Origin: Odobenus rosmarus divergens
Taxonomy: Eukaryota; Chordata; Mammalia; Carnivora; Odobenidae
Length of the DNA stretch: 64,000 nt
Assembly (NCBI RefSeq): GCF_000321225.1
Contig: NW_004450276.1
Location: 4,203,467-4,267,466 of the forward strand
Direction of reading: 5' to 3'
Shown: positions 1 through 13,010 of the stretch, piece by piece
Position numbering within the stretch: the first letter of the stretch is position 1
How the letters are laid out: every line of letters begins with the position of its first letter
Notes under the pieces: model-generated
Database searches by the model: none
Seen by the model: only the letters and a program-made list of their open reading frames with translations
What the model was told of the DNA's origin: nothing
Program-made: the position numbers and the translations under genes

Positions 1-357
1 TGGCTTAAAGGTTCCCATTCTTGTGATAGAGGATGTTTGGAATATACTTTTTTCTATCTCAATATTTCACCCCTAATACTAGTTTGAGTTAATCATAAGG
101 GGAGGGACCTGGGTAAATGGATGAATTATGTAAGTCATGAGCTAGTAAATACTCAAAAACTACTTAATGAAGGAAATGACATCTTTGTATATATAAAGTA
201 TTCCATATTTAAGCATAAATAACAAAGTATCAGTTTTGTTTAAAGAATTATATGGTTTATGCTGTAACTAATATTTATGAATCCTTACTTCACAATGTCT
301 TTGATATTCAGAAGCCTAAGTCTTTTTCCTGTGACTTTTTTTGAAAGAACTTTTCTG

Positions 358-499
358 CCCCCCATCGGGTGCCCCTCATCGGGCTCCCCGCTCCGCAGGA
401 AGCCTGCTTCTCCCTCTCCCACTCCCCCTGCTTGTGTTCCCTCTCTCGCTGTGTCTCTCTCTGTCAAGTAAATAAATAAATAAATCTTTAAAAAAAACA
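358..499 (+). mobile_element. SINEC (carnivore tRNA-derived SINE), 5'-truncated
   Basis: Only the 3' two thirds of the element are present: the 'catcgggctcc' segment, the CT-rich stretch, the (AAAT)n run and a short poly(A). A perfect 16-bp target-site duplication, tgaaagaacttttctg, lies at 342-357 and 500-515. This shows a complete insertion event of a 5'-truncated copy. Confidence 0.93.
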
Positions 500-515
500 T
501 GAAAGAACTTTTCTG

Positions 516-1228
516 TAAAGTTATTTGGAGATATCAAAGCTATGTAGTTTTGCCCATTGCTTTGTGTTTCTAAGGTAGTATGAAGGTATATTTCATTAAA
601 TTTATGAATCAAATGTGAGAAATAGAATAAATGGAAAAATTCTTTTTTCTTACTGTATTAATTTATCTAAATGTTTTAAAAGATTTTGGAGTTAGAGTGT
701 TGTAACACTCATATTTTATTTGATGAAGTTCATATATAGCTTTTTATAGGTTAGAAAAGTATAGGAAATTTCTTAGAAATTGGCAGGGATGCTTCTAGTT
801 TTTGAAAGAAATGACGCAACATACCTAAGTATTCAAGGCTAAGAATTTAAGCAGAAAAGTGAGACTATTTTAAGAGCTGTCATGATGGAAAACACCAGGT
901 CACCAACCCAACCATGTCCTGACATGTCCCAGGGAGACAAACAGACTGGACACCCTGGGCAGTTTTAGTGAACATTTATTAGAGTAACAGAAATGAGCAC
1001 AAACTCTCCTGGACAAGCTCATGGTTGTTTGTATAGAAATGGCATTAAATCAATAATTATGAGAAAAAAACTGCAATAGGTTTGAGTAAAGTTCTATGAG
1101 ATCATTTTAAAATAACTCTCCCTGGGAAAATTATATGTTGGTGGTGATGGAAGACTTCACCAAGTCAGAATATTTGGATTTGAACATCAGAAAGTAGAGA
1201 CTTAGGTGTTTTTTTTTCCCCTCGCTAT
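516..1228. other. Intronic sequence without recognised features
   Basis: AT-rich intron sequence. I see no exon, RNA gene or confidently named repeat. Confidence 0.5.
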
Positions 1229-1245
1229 AGAAGTGAAACACTGTT

Positions 1246-1400
1246 GGGGTCCCTGGATGGCTCAATCGGTTAAGCGTTTGACTCTTGATATCAGCTCAGG
1301 TATCAATCGATCAGGGTTGTGAGTTCAAGCCCCATGTTGGAATCCACACTGGGTGTGGAGCCTACTTAAAAACAAACAAACAAACAAACAAAACAAAACA
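1246..1400 (+). mobile_element. SINEC, old divergent copy
   Basis: The head reads 'ggtccctggatggctcaatcggttaagcg'-like (an older form). The tail is a (CAAA)n-rich poly(A). The CT-rich segment is missing. The copy is immediately followed by a second SINE in the same orientation. Confidence 0.8.
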
Positions 1401-1410
1401 GCTTTGTTTG

Positions 1411-1612
1411 GGGCGCCTGGGTGGCTGAGTCAGTTAAGCGTCTGACTCTTGATTTCAGCTCAGATCATGATCTCAGGGTCGTGAGACTGAGCCCTGTGTT
1501 GGGCTCTGCCTTCAGCGGGGAGTCGCCCTCTCTCTCCTCTCTACCCCATCCCCACTCAAGTGTGCATGAGTTCTCTCTCTCTCTCAAAATAAATTAAAAA
1601 AATCTTTTAAAA
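1411..1612 (+). mobile_element. SINEC, full length
   Basis: It has the head 'ggggcgcctgggtggctg', the tRNA-like body, a CT-rich stretch and an A-rich tail. The sequence just before the preceding SINE (agaagtgaaacactgt, near 1228) resembles the sequence after this one (agaagtaaaacattgt, near 1612). One of the two elements may therefore have inserted into the tail or target duplication of the other. Confidence 0.9.
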
Positions 1613-1615
1613 AGA

Positions 1616-2354
1616 AGTAAAACATTGTAGAAGATGTATAAAATAAAGATATGCCATGAGAACAGATAAAAAAACCCTAGCTGCTTCCATCCTGTATAAC
1701 ATAGAAAAAAGCACTGATAATACTATAATGTATTTCTTTCTCTTTTTTTGCTTTTGTGTATTTGTATATATGTATGTTTTTTCTTTTACCTAGTTCAAAT
1801 CATATTATAGTTTTTTATACTTATTCATAAATCTTTTTGTGCATGTCAGAATATTTCCACAGTATCAAATCCTAGAAGACTTTTGCCACAGATTGTAAAT
1901 TTGCCAATATGAAATTTTTATTGAAATTTGAATCTACCTACCAATATTAGAGAGTACAATACTTGCTTCAAAACAATTCTCTATCAAAAACCAGCAAGTA
2001 CGATTTTACAATAAATCTTTGTGAACTTAATATATGAAAGAATTATGTTGAATTTCTCTGACTTTTTATAATGTGAAATACTTTAACATATTTATTAGTA
2101 TTTATATTTTCTTTGCTGTGGGTTATCTACTTATGACATTTGTCCTTTTTTTTTTTTAAATTGAGGACCGATCTTTAAAAAGTTTATTAGGTTAGATATA
2201 TTTGTATATATTCAAATAAACCATACATGATTGTCATTTTGTAGATCAAAAAATTGAATAGAAGTGCACATAACATTAATCTTGATATGTGCTATTGATG
2301 TTTTTTCTGCTGGTCTTTAAATTTATATAAAACTAAAATAGGACTTTTTATTTT
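1616..2354. other. Intronic sequence without recognised features
   Basis: AT-rich sequence with T-runs near 2140. No supported gene or repeat. Confidence 0.5.
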
Positions 2355-2371
2355 CCTGCCTGACATTTTTA

Positions 2372-2574
2372 TTTTTTTTTATATATTTTTTTAAGATTTT
2401 ATTTATTTGACAGAGAGAGACACAGCGAGAGAGGGAACACAAGCAGGGGGAGTGGGAGAGGGAGAAGCAGGCTTCCCGCTGAGCAGGGAGCCTGAGGCGG
2501 GGCTCTATCCCAGGACCCTGGAACCATGACCTGAGCCAAAGGCAGACGCTTAAGGACTGAGCCACCCAGGCGCC
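2372..2574 (-). mobile_element. SINEC, full length, antisense to PLXDC2
   Basis: Complete element in reverse orientation: poly(T), AAGATTTTATTTATTT, GA-rich stretch, then the tRNA-like head ending 'gccacccaggcgcccc'. A perfect 17-bp target-site duplication, cctgcctgacattttta, lies at 2355-2371 and 2575-2591. Confidence 0.95.
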
Positions 2575-2591
2575 CCTGCCTGACATTTTTA

Positions 2592-3667
2592 AATGGCTTT
2601 CTATTGTGTTTGTGTGTTTCGTGTAATGACTGAGCCTCAAAGTTGAGTATCTTGAGACTGTATTTTGTTTACCCTATATTTTCAACCCTAGCACAAAGCA
2701 GGGAACTCAAAAGTATAGATTTTGTGGTTGTACTTTTCATTTTTATCTAGGAATGGTATTCAACATTTAACAACTAATATCTGGTTAGCTAATGGGAACA
2801 GACCACACCTTAGGGCTGAGCCCAGATCTAAGTTTATTCCTTAGTCATTGGAGTGTATGGAAAGCATTGCTCATTATTTGGGGGCAAGTAAGGAATGGAG
2901 GTGCAGTTAATCTATTGATTTGTTCAGGTTGAACTTTACGAACAGTTAGTCAAATTTCAGAAAAATACTGCTGGGTTTGAGTCTAAGACTAGGGAATGCT
3001 TTACACTAACTAAAGTCATCTTTTAATAAAAATGCAGGCCCAGAGTAACCTTATATTTATAACCTTAGGGCTATAACTTAAAAAAAACCATAAACAATAA
3101 AGATAATTTTGTGATGAGGAAATTGCAGGTGTTATTGACCACTTGTCCAAGTTCATACAAATCTCTAGAGGGCATTTAACCTATAGAAATTTGGGGCCAT
3201 TCTGATAATGGTATGATTTGATTTAAATCAGATAAAATTTATAAAACAGTCTGATAGAAATGAATATATTGGCTGTCATCTGTGGTCATTGGCTAAGTCA
3301 GCCTGGGCTCAACATTGGGCCATTATGGAGTCTGATCCCACAAACTGAATATGGTCTGATGACAGTATGTGTGAGACTGAGTTTATCAGACATCTGGTAG
3401 TTATAATTTAATAGAAGACCCTCAGTGATTTGGGCCCTAGGCATTTGGACATAATGTTTGACACTGGGTACCATTATGCCAATTGATTCCATCTGGCTTG
3501 GACTGGCTCAAAAGACTCAAGTTTTTTTTTTTCAGAGAAGCTATTGGCCCCATGACTAGTCCTTGTTTACAGAATTTTCCATCTCCCTTGGCAGGCAGAG
3601 TTATACTTTTCATGCATTGGGGCCTAGCTTTTAGTGCAGAGACCTTATTTTGAAATCACCCGTTCTG
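2592..3667. other. Intronic sequence, possible MIR trace
   Basis: Mostly unique sequence. 3112-3175 (gatgaggaaattgcagg, then a segment like the MIR 'aaggtcacacagct' region) looks like a reverse-oriented MIR fragment, but this is weak. Confidence 0.35.
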
Positions 3668-3779
3668 GAGCACTGGGTGTTATATGTAAGTGATGAGTCA
3701 CTAAATTCTACTCCTGAAACCAATATTACACTATATGTTAACTAACTAGAATTTAAATAAAACCTTAAAAAAAAAAAAC
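3668..3779 (+). mobile_element. LINE-1 3' end, strongly 5'-truncated
   Basis: The sequence matches the end of the carnivore L1 3'UTR: 'gagcactgggtgttatatg', a segment on the pattern 'cctgaaaccaatattacact', AATAAA, then a 12-base poly(A). Only about 110 bp are present. Confidence 0.85.
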
Positions 3780-4735
3780 ACAGGCATTCTGAATACAGGC
3801 AGCAAGGGTAGTTTAGGATAGCTAATGATAAATAGAAGTGTTAAGGTATTTTTACCAAATAGCTTTACTTTTTTGCTGTGCTGTGGAGACTCTAAAGTCT
3901 CATACTATTTGAATTTTCACAAATTAAATAGTAAACCTGAAAATAAATGTTGACTATTTAATAGGATTCCAAATAGCCTAAAATATGTAAATGATAGACT
4001 TTTATAGCTGGGAGGGACCATAAAGGCTATAAAACTGCCCCCTTTCATTTTACAGATAGCATACCTAAAATTTCCATGTGGATTTTGGGTTCACGCAATC
4101 TTTTCTACAGAAGATCTCACACACCTTATTAAATGATAGATTCTCAGATTTAATTAAATGCTATTTCCTCTCTTTATAGATTCTTTGTAGATTATTATAA
4201 CCTGTAGACAGGTTCATATGGAAATGAGTTTATTCTCTAAGCCTGACAGATTTATCTGAAAAATCAGCAGATGGTCTGAGTTCTTTGATAATCATCTTTT
4301 TTATTATGAAACAGGAGGTTATCATCCCAGTAAAACATGTGAAATCTACTTGAAGGAATTCAGTTTTTCTTTCAAATTTCTATTAGGTAGTTAACAGAAA
4401 ATCCTCAACAAAAAAAGTCAATGATTTATTTTCAAGTACTTCCCATTCTTTCAAGATATAATAAAAAATATAATCAATATTAATGTGCTGTTACTTTCTG
4501 CTCTGTTTGTACATTAGCATTGTTTCATTTCCTCCCATCGGCAGTCAACTTGATGGGCTATTGTATTGCTTTTCTGCTTTCACATGCTAGATTTTTCCAG
4601 ATTTTTGCTATTTTCAATAGCACGTTTTGTCTAATTTATTTTTTCCCTTTTAGATTGTTTCTTTGTGTCATGTCATCAAGGTTTGTGACAGATAGCTAAA
4701 TTGACCCCCCAAAAAGATTAATCAGAGGCAGATAT
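3780..4735. other. Intronic sequence without recognised features
   Basis: AT-rich unique sequence. Nothing supported. Confidence 0.5.
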
Positions 4736-4900
4736 CTACCAAGCCTCTGGATCCAGCTCTGGTTACTTTCCTAGTCTATCACTTACCACCTCATAATGCA
4801 TCGATTTTCTCTTGTGTAAGACAATTTAATAATAGTACATGCCAAATACATTAATGTATGCAGATGTTTAGAACAGTGCATCATATTTAATTAACCCCAA
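4736..4900 (+). mobile_element. MIR fragment (old tRNA-derived SINE)
   Basis: The order of motifs follows MIR: a 'cacttaccacctcat'-like segment, the T-rich 'attttctc' segment, 'aataatagtacatgcc', and 'tagaacagtgcatcat' near the end. It is strongly diverged, as expected for this ancient family. Confidence 0.6.
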
Positions 4901-5562
4901 ATTTAGTTTAGTTTTTATTATCAATATTAGTATGATTATTATGAATTCATAATCCATGCATAAACACCTCTTTTATAACTGTTAACAAAGTTTTATTCTT
5001 TGTATTTATTTTTAATACTTTAGTAAATATGTGGCACTGCCTTAAACTTGTCTTAAATCTCATTCATGATTGTTCGTAAAGCTAAGAATGTTTTCCATAG
5101 GATTCCATCTTTCTGTATAAAATTTAAAAGTTTGATTATTTTACTTAATAGTAAAATTAGAAAACTATTAATGCTTCACACTTGTAGAGTAATTCTCCAC
5201 CTATTTTAAGTTAAAATTGTCCTTGTTTCATCTACTTCATAACTTTTCAATCTCACTGGGCCATGCCTGCATTCTTCAAAGACATGTGTTGAATTTCTTA
5301 CGGACTTCATTAACCAAAAAGAACCAGGATGATAAACTGCAACCATAAGTGTTGCTGAACATCACCCAACTGGCCAGTGAGCTATTTTTGAGTCAAACTC
5401 ATTTCAGATAAATAAAAGCTGTTGTAGATTTGTTTTCCCATAGTTTTCTCTTTCTTCCACCCTTTTATCTGGCTACTCAGGAAGGTGGTTAAAATCTTAA
5501 GTTAGATAAGAGATTACACACATAATCTCTTAAGACTGTCTCAGATGAGCAGCAACTTGGTC
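4901..5562. other. Intronic sequence without recognised features
   Basis: AT-rich unique sequence. Nothing supported. Confidence 0.5.
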
Positions 5563-5692
5563 AATCATTCATTCGCTTATTCATTCATTTGTTATTCAGA
5601 AGATTTTAGATACTACTATATGTCAATGCCCATGCTTATAATGGTGGGACAAAAGATGTAAATAAGATAGAGTCTCGGATCTGAAATATCTG
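5563..5692 (-). mobile_element. LINE L2 fragment, part 1 (interrupted)
   Basis: 'cattcattcgcttattcatt' followed by an 'atactactatatgtcaatgcc' segment resembles reverse-oriented L2. The element seems to resume after the LTR at about 6237, so the LTR probably inserted into it. Confidence 0.45.
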
Positions 5693-6236
5693 TGTGTCAG
5701 GAGTCTTCCTAGGCCGGCCCCAGGTTTGGTGATATGCTAAGGAGGACTCAGACAACTCAGCATATAGTTGTGCTCATGGCTATGATTTATTACAGCAAAA
5801 AGATACAAACCAAAATCCGTGAAGAGAAAAGACACTTGGGGCAATGTCTGGGAGAAACTAGGGCAAGTTTCCAAGAGTCCTCTCCAGCCAGAGCACATAG
5901 GGCACATTTAATTTTTCCAGCAACAAGCCGTGATGATGCAGATAAAATATTATCAACCGGGGAAGTTCGTTAGAAACTCAGCGGCGAGTGTTTTTACTGG
6001 GAGCTGTTCACATAACCACCTTCTATCTAGCAGGTACCAAGAGTCCAGACTCCCAGAAGGAAGGTACGTGTTCAGCATAAACCATATTGTTTGCCCAAAC
6101 AGTTTAGCCATAGTGAGCCACTCTTGTCTGTTAGAGAATAGCGGGAAAATTCCCTAAATCTAAGTTTTCCAGATGCTTAGCCAAGGGCCAACCTAGTGAA
6201 GGGCCTGCTGAGTTAACTCTTTTCTGCAAAATCGTA
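5693..6236 (-). mobile_element. Solitary ERVL-type LTR (MER21-like)
   Basis: About 540 bp with the reverse pattern of a MER21-type LTR as I remember it. Landmarks are 'atgatttattacagcaaaaa', 'gtcctctccagccagag', 'gactcccagaaggaagg', 'ttcagcataaaccatattg' and 'ccaagggccaacctagtg'. No internal retroviral genes flank it, so it is a solo LTR. Open frames of 75-79 codons inside it are chance. The exact subfamily and ends need a library match. Confidence 0.6.
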
Positions 6237-6735
6237 CATTCAAGTGGAGATAGGCAGAAGAGTGTTTAAAGAGTTAGGTAAAGAGAAGTATTGGATTATG
6301 ACAAAAACCTCAGTTAGCTCTCCCAGGGGAGTAAAGGGTAACTTCATTTCACAAGAGAATATTTGAGCTAGATCTTTAAGGAATTGTGAGATTTCCCAGA
6401 GTCTGGGGTGAAAAAGTTTTCCTCCACGCAAAGATAACACTATTCATTGCAAGTAAAGAGATAATGGAGAAATTCTACATGATGGGAGCGTGGAGCATGA
6501 TGGGGTGGGGTTGCAAAGAGAGGGAAGAGTGGTTGGAACAAGAGCATGGAGTGTTTATCGGTGGTAAAGGAGATGGGTGGTAAGGAGCCATTAGAGGTTT
6601 TAATCAGAAGAGAGAAGTAAATAACTTTGAAAGGTATCTCTGGTAGCAGATGGAAAAAAGATTGGAGAAGGAAGAGTATGAAGACAAAAAGATCAGATAG
6701 GAGGCAAGAGATGATGAGGACATGCCCTAAGGCCC
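6237..6735 (-). mobile_element. LINE L2 fragment, part 2
   Basis: GA-rich sequence with the reversed L2 order: 'tatttgagctagatc', 'tcctccacgcaaagata', 'gcaagtaaagagata'. It looks like the continuation of the piece left of the LTR. The open frames here on both strands are not supported as genes. Confidence 0.45.
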
Positions 6736-6763
6736 ATTGGGTCAACACTGGGACTAGAGCACA

Positions 6764-6850
6764 GGGCAGTGGTTCTCAAACCATGGGGCTCAAATAATCA
6801 TGTGGGAAGTTTAAAAAGACTGTGATATCTAGGCCTACTGAAACCCTTTA
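6764..6850 (+). mobile_element. MER5A-like hAT/Charlie DNA transposon fragment
   Basis: 'cagtggttctcaaacc' is the typical 5' terminus of MER5A. It is followed by 'aatcatgtgggaagttt', like 'aatcacctgggaggctt'. The 3' half is missing or too diverged to follow. Confidence 0.65.
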
Positions 6851-8847
6851 CTATCTCTCAACAGAACACTCCGTATGGTTTCTTTTCTGGAGCTATCTTA
6901 CTCTGATGCTGTCAGACAAAACCTCAAATCCACTGTGTAGTCATTTCATTATTGGACATAACCAAGGATATAACCATTTGTATAAAATTTCATCTTCACT
7001 TCCACAATAGATTAGGATGCAAAGCCATATTTAGGAGCCTACCTCAACCAGATCATTTCATCTATTCTCATCTATTCTCAGATTAATCTAGCCAGCAAAA
7101 TCTGTTTGCAGTGAACAGTCTTAATGTTTCTGCAGAGGACTCACAGGGGTGATTTGGTTCACTTGTAAAGTATAGACCAAAATGCTTGTCCAAAGGTATA
7201 CAGATGGGTCCCAATTACATAAGATGCATGTCAATTTATGTAGGTTTCTTGGTGGTTTGGCATGTATCGTGTGTATGATTTGTATGCAAGACACAAGAAA
7301 TACTGTTAAAGATGGTTTCAACATATAACAATCGTTAAACATGTAACTATTGGTTAAATGTAAGCTATTTTAATAAAATCAATCGGATAAGACACAAATA
7401 TGAACATGCCCAGCACAGTTTTTTTTTTGTTTTTATTTTAAATTATTTTACAGTATATAATGGCACAAAAGAGACTTGCAAGGTTTGCAAAGAATAATAT
7501 GAGGATACACATGAGTTTCTTATTTTTACTCTGAGATTAACTAGACATTATTGGGTTTCATAACAATGTTCTATTTAGAATGTAATGAAGTACCTTCTTC
7601 AGTTATAGTGTATCTGCTCTTTTAATCGAATAAAATATCTCAAGAATGTGTAAGAACAATTTATATATTACATATATACAGAAATATGTCTGTGAGCTTT
7701 CTACCATATTCAAACGGGAGTCTTTAGATATATTTAATATTTCCATGAGCTATGTGATTAACAACTACAGCAAAATATGTTGGAGAAAATTATCTTTGAA
7801 AGTTTTCCATCAGTGGTTTAATTAACATACAGTGGACAGAAAGCAAACAATCTGTTCAGCCAGACTACTCAAAGGTTCCTCCTGTTGCTTTTGTTTTCAC
7901 TACAGCTGGGAAGGGAAAAATTGTATTACTTATAACCCTTTAGCTTGCTTCTGAGTAATTCGTTTTGGTGGTGATTTAAAGAATAATTTAAAATATTTTT
8001 ATGAGTTTGAAAGCACATGAAGTGCATAGGAATAATTTACAATGTAGATAACCATGCTGTGGTTTTGCCAATTTTTCTCAGTATTTCTGTAAAACATTCA
8101 TTCTTGACTTGTTTTATCTTGTCTAAAAATCATTCTGAAATGGGATCAAAATCTAAGCCAATTTCATACTCCAATCTTGATGAACCATGGAGTACTGAAT
8201 TATGAGCATATAGGAATGTTTCCTCTTATTATTCATAACACAACCAGAGAAAAATAATTAGATCTAAACTAGCAACCAAAAGAAAACTCACAGAAGCCAA
8301 GCCTTAAAGCTCACAAATTTTCTTATTAAAAAACCCATCAGTTCCTTCCTTAGATCCTGTTTACTCTTTGTAAATATGAGAACCAGCAAGTAATCAAGAG
8401 ACAGGTTTATAAAGTTGAAGGTAGAAAATTCTAGGAGGAGCAAGCATGTCCATAATGGAAGCAAACCAATCAACAGCTGTAATTGCTGTTAATGTGACCA
8501 TGAAGCAAGAGAGAAAAAAATTACACAACACTGCTTTTTTTTAGGGGCGGGGAATCCCCACCAAAACCCCATAGCTGTCTAGGGACTTACCCTCGTAAGT
8601 GCCAGAGTAAGCATGTATGCGTGTCTTCTACAGGAGGCCTCCCTGTCTGTGAAATTTACCTTCCCCAGTAATCCTGCTAAAGTGTTAGTTTGAATGTTCA
8701 TGACGAAAACAAAAATTTGACATAATCGTTAATCAGCCATCCCAAATTTCAACTTAAGTGGTATTCAAAGATAAACTGAGGCATATTAAAAAATTTCAAG
8801 AATTTACCTGAGCAAAGATCAATTTCATTCTGGCAGCACTGAGCTAG
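6851..8847. other. Intronic sequence without recognised features
   Basis: About 2 kb, AT-rich, with no repeat I can name. The block 7740-7960 (short AT-rich homeobox-like cores and CAGCTG at 7905-7910) is the kind of sequence to check for conservation, but no function can be read from it. Confidence 0.45.
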
Positions 8848-9099
8848 AAATGATCAGAAGGGTTCCAATGACAGGAGCTAGGGGGGAGACTTGTATGGGA
8901 AAAAGGCAGAAGCAAAGCAAGAAAACTGTTTGAGGAGTTATCTGATTCAGAGAAGCTTAGTTGGCTGTTGAGGAAATGATCAGAAGGGCTCCAATGACAG
9001 GAGCTAGGGGAGAGACTTGTATGGGAAAAAGCCAGAAGCAAAGCAAGAAAACTGTTAGAGGAGTTATCTGATTCAGAGAAGCTTAGTTGGCTGTGTGAC
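8848..9099. repeat. Two-copy tandem duplication, 126-bp unit
   Basis: The units 8848-8973 and 8974-9099 align base for base without gaps. I count four or five mismatches, mostly in the first two thirds. Each unit runs from 'aaatgatcagaagg' to 'gcttagttggctgt'. The surrounding 8740-9290 may be part of an old LTR, which I cannot name. Confidence 0.92.
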
Positions 9100-9823
9100 A
9101 CTGGTTATCCTTTGGTTTTGATTTCTTAATCTGGAGGCATTTATAGGTCTAGGGTTTGGTTTGCTTGTGTACACTTCTGAGGTATCAGAACGACCTCAAT
9201 CTAATGGTCTCTTTGTCTACTTAATTTAATAGTGGAGAATATGGGTTTTATCACCCCTGAGTTTAGAAGCTCCTTTTCATGTGTTCTCTAGAGTAAGAAG
9301 GCAGGGAGAAAATGAGAAAGGGGACTCAAGGAAGTTGAGAAGTAGACTTTGCTGTGCAGCCCCTCCAATGTTACGTATTCCTCTGCCTCTCCCTGCCCTG
9401 TGCGGGGACCACAAGGGCTAGGGTGACGTCACTGGCCTACAGGCATCACAGAAAGTACCCTATTTTGTCTTGTGTTATAAATCTCTGGAAAGATAGTAAT
9501 AACATTAATATCAGGCAGTTAATATCCAGCAGCATGGACTGTTTCTAAGAAACCAAGAGTTGTTTTGAAAATTCTGTTTTGAAGATTTTAATAAAGATTA
9601 ATTCTTTGAAGTTTTAGGTAGACTTCCTGATTTACATTTTAGAGGAATGACAAACCTCTGCTGTTCCCTTTGTGTGATTCTTTTTAAAAACCATTTTTAA
9701 ATCCAGGAGCATTTAATCTATTAACTGCATTATATTGGCTACATTTCTTACCTAGATTGACATTCTAACAAGAATTCTGTATGGATTTTCAGTGGTTCTG
9801 ATATGATTATTTGTATTCAGAGG
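9100..9823. other. Intronic sequence with a perfect CRE motif
   Basis: Mostly unique. The segment 9355-9460 is more GC-rich than its surroundings and holds the palindrome TGACGTCA at 9424-9431, the full cAMP-response-element consensus. Nothing else is supported. Confidence 0.4.
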
Positions 9824-10000
9824 GTCACCACCCTTAGTGCAGGACAAATGCACACCTTTAAAGTTAACCTAACTGTTGGGCTAGCAGGTCTTATCTGATT
9901 ATTATAAAACTTTATTGCTTACTTTTGTTGTAAGCTGCCTCATATATTTTTGGTAATGAGGCAGGATATATAAATAAAGCAAATAAAATTGTTTTATGTA
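9824..10000 (+). repeat. Possible ancient interspersed element
   Basis: 9926-9985 reads 'gttgtaagctgcctcatata', a short spacer, then 'aggcaggatatataaataa'. This resembles the 3' tail of ancient amniote LINE/SINE families ('gtaagccgccct...gcggtatataaata'), as I remember it. The match is by eye and the family is not certain. Confidence 0.35.
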
Positions 10001-10254
10001 GCTTTGCCTAGAATCATAGGTCTTAGAGCCTGACACATCCTCAGAAAAAGCTGTCTGCTTTTGCAGGTAAGATATTTTCATTCCCGTTTAAAATATAGGG
10101 CAACCAAAGCACAGAATTTTGTAAATTATGTTGGACCCCATATCCAGGAAACCTAACAAAAAATTCCACCCCCAATCTTTTGAATCCTCGTACCATATTT
10201 CTTCCATTAATTCTGACTCGTCCAATCATTCTTGCCCCAAAGAGACTGTCAACG

Positions 10255-10465
10255 GTTCATTTATCCATCCGTCAGTCAACAGACATTTATTCAGCACCAT
10301 TCAACGGCCAGTGGGACAACAGCGTTAAAAAAGAAACACTTTTCTATAGTGATGGTGATACTCATTAGACATAATTATTGAACACTTACTGTGTGTGTCA
10401 GGGGGGAGCATAATCAACCCTTTATGTACATGAGATTTTTCAGCCTTACAATAAATTTGTGAATT
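10255..10465 (-). mobile_element. L2/MIR fragments
   Basis: 'cagtcaacagacatttattc' is a reverse-oriented L2-type segment. 'ttattgaacacttactgtgt' (10375-10394) plus a following 'ctttatgtacatgag' segment is reverse MIR. Confidence 0.6.
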
Positions 10466-10727
10466 GTGCATGGTGCCACATTTCTCTGGCTCTTGGGTTT
10501 CTCTTTGTGGAGCTCTTGGCCATTTCTGTCTTCATGGTTCATTTAAGCTCTAATATTCTCTGAGCCCAAGTTAAAGTCTAGATCACCAATACTATGGTGC
10601 TATTTTTCTCTGGGCTGTATCTGCCAAAGCATGAAGCAGTGAGAGATCTTTTAAGTTCATGGTGAAACCAAAGAATATCCTTCCTGTCTAGAAGAATTAT
10701 TAGCACCTTTCTGAGTTGAAAAGGAAA

Positions 10728-10904
10728 TTTTTTTTTTTTTAAGATTTTATTTATTTATTCATGAGAGACAGAGAGAGAGAGAGGCAAAGGGAGAAGGAGG
10801 TTCCCAAGAAACAGGGAGCCCGATGCGGGACTCGATCCCAGGACCCCGGGATCATGACCTGAGCCAAAGGTAAACGCTCAACCATCTGAGCCACCCAGGT
10901 GCCC
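10728..10904 (-). mobile_element. SINEC, full length (inner copy of a nested pair)
   Basis: Poly(T), AAGATTTTATTTATTT with 'ttcatgagagacagagag', then the full tRNA-like part ending 'gccacccaggtgccc'. It sits at the poly(T) end of a second, truncated SINE of the same subfamily. One imperfect duplicated target (aaaaggaaatttt near 10719, gaaagggaaatattt near 11025) bounds both copies. Confidence 0.9.
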
Positions 10905-11025
10905 TTTTTAAAAAAATAAAAAAAAAAAAAAAAAAGATTTTATTTATTTATTCATGAGAGACAGAGAGAGAAAGAGAGAGGCAGAGGGAGAAGCAGGCTC
11001 CCAAGGAACAGGGAGCCTGATGCGG
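10905..11025 (-). mobile_element. SINEC, 5'-truncated (outer copy)
   Basis: A/T-rich tail, 'agattttatttatttattc' and the GA-rich part are present. The element stops at 'gagcctgatgcgg', so the tRNA-like head is absent. It is the host copy whose poly(A) end received the complete SINE. Confidence 0.88.
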
Positions 11026-12394
<1,369 letters not shown>

Positions 12395-12619
12395 AATCTG
12401 GGTAACTGAACTGGATTGACGACTGTATTTTCTGTGAGGCACCCAACTTTTGTGTATGGATAGGCTCCACCTTCAGTTCACTCGAGAGCTTTTGGATTTT
12501 TTGGTAAGGATCAATTTAACTCATTAGTAAATAATTAGTTAATATTCAGTAATTCAGTAGTCAATAATTATAACTATATGACATAGGTAAATACATAATA
12601 GCTAAGCCATTTAATCAGC

Positions 12620-13010
12620 CATGAGTACATTTATTCATGAAACAGACAAACACTGGCTTGCTATGGTGATGATCGTGAGGAGACACAAAGAGGAACAGGA
12701 TACAGCACCTGCCTGCAAGGAAGTCGCTATGTAACCACATCAGCTCTGTGCTACATGATACGTACAAGGATATATAGGAGCTGGAGCCTGGCATGGAGGA
12801 GGGCGAGGTCACCTGCTTGGGCCTGAGGGTGGGCCGTTGTCAAAGAGGCTTAGCCTGGGAGCAGGCATTGAGGCAGGGGCTTGGCAGGTTGAGGGGAGTT
12901 CACCAGGTTGATTTCCTGTCAGCAGTGAGAAAGAAGATTCCTGGCAGAGTGAATTGCATCTGCAGTGGCCCAGTCTTAGAACACTGGGGCACGCTGGAGA
13001 GTCTCATAGA
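12620..13010 (-). mobile_element. LINE L2 fragment
   Basis: Reverse-oriented L2 pattern: 'catttattcatgaaacagac', 'caggatacagcacctgcc', then the GA/GC-rich part with 'agaagattcctggcagag' and 'ttgcatctgcagtggcc'. The open frames on both strands are chance. Confidence 0.55.
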
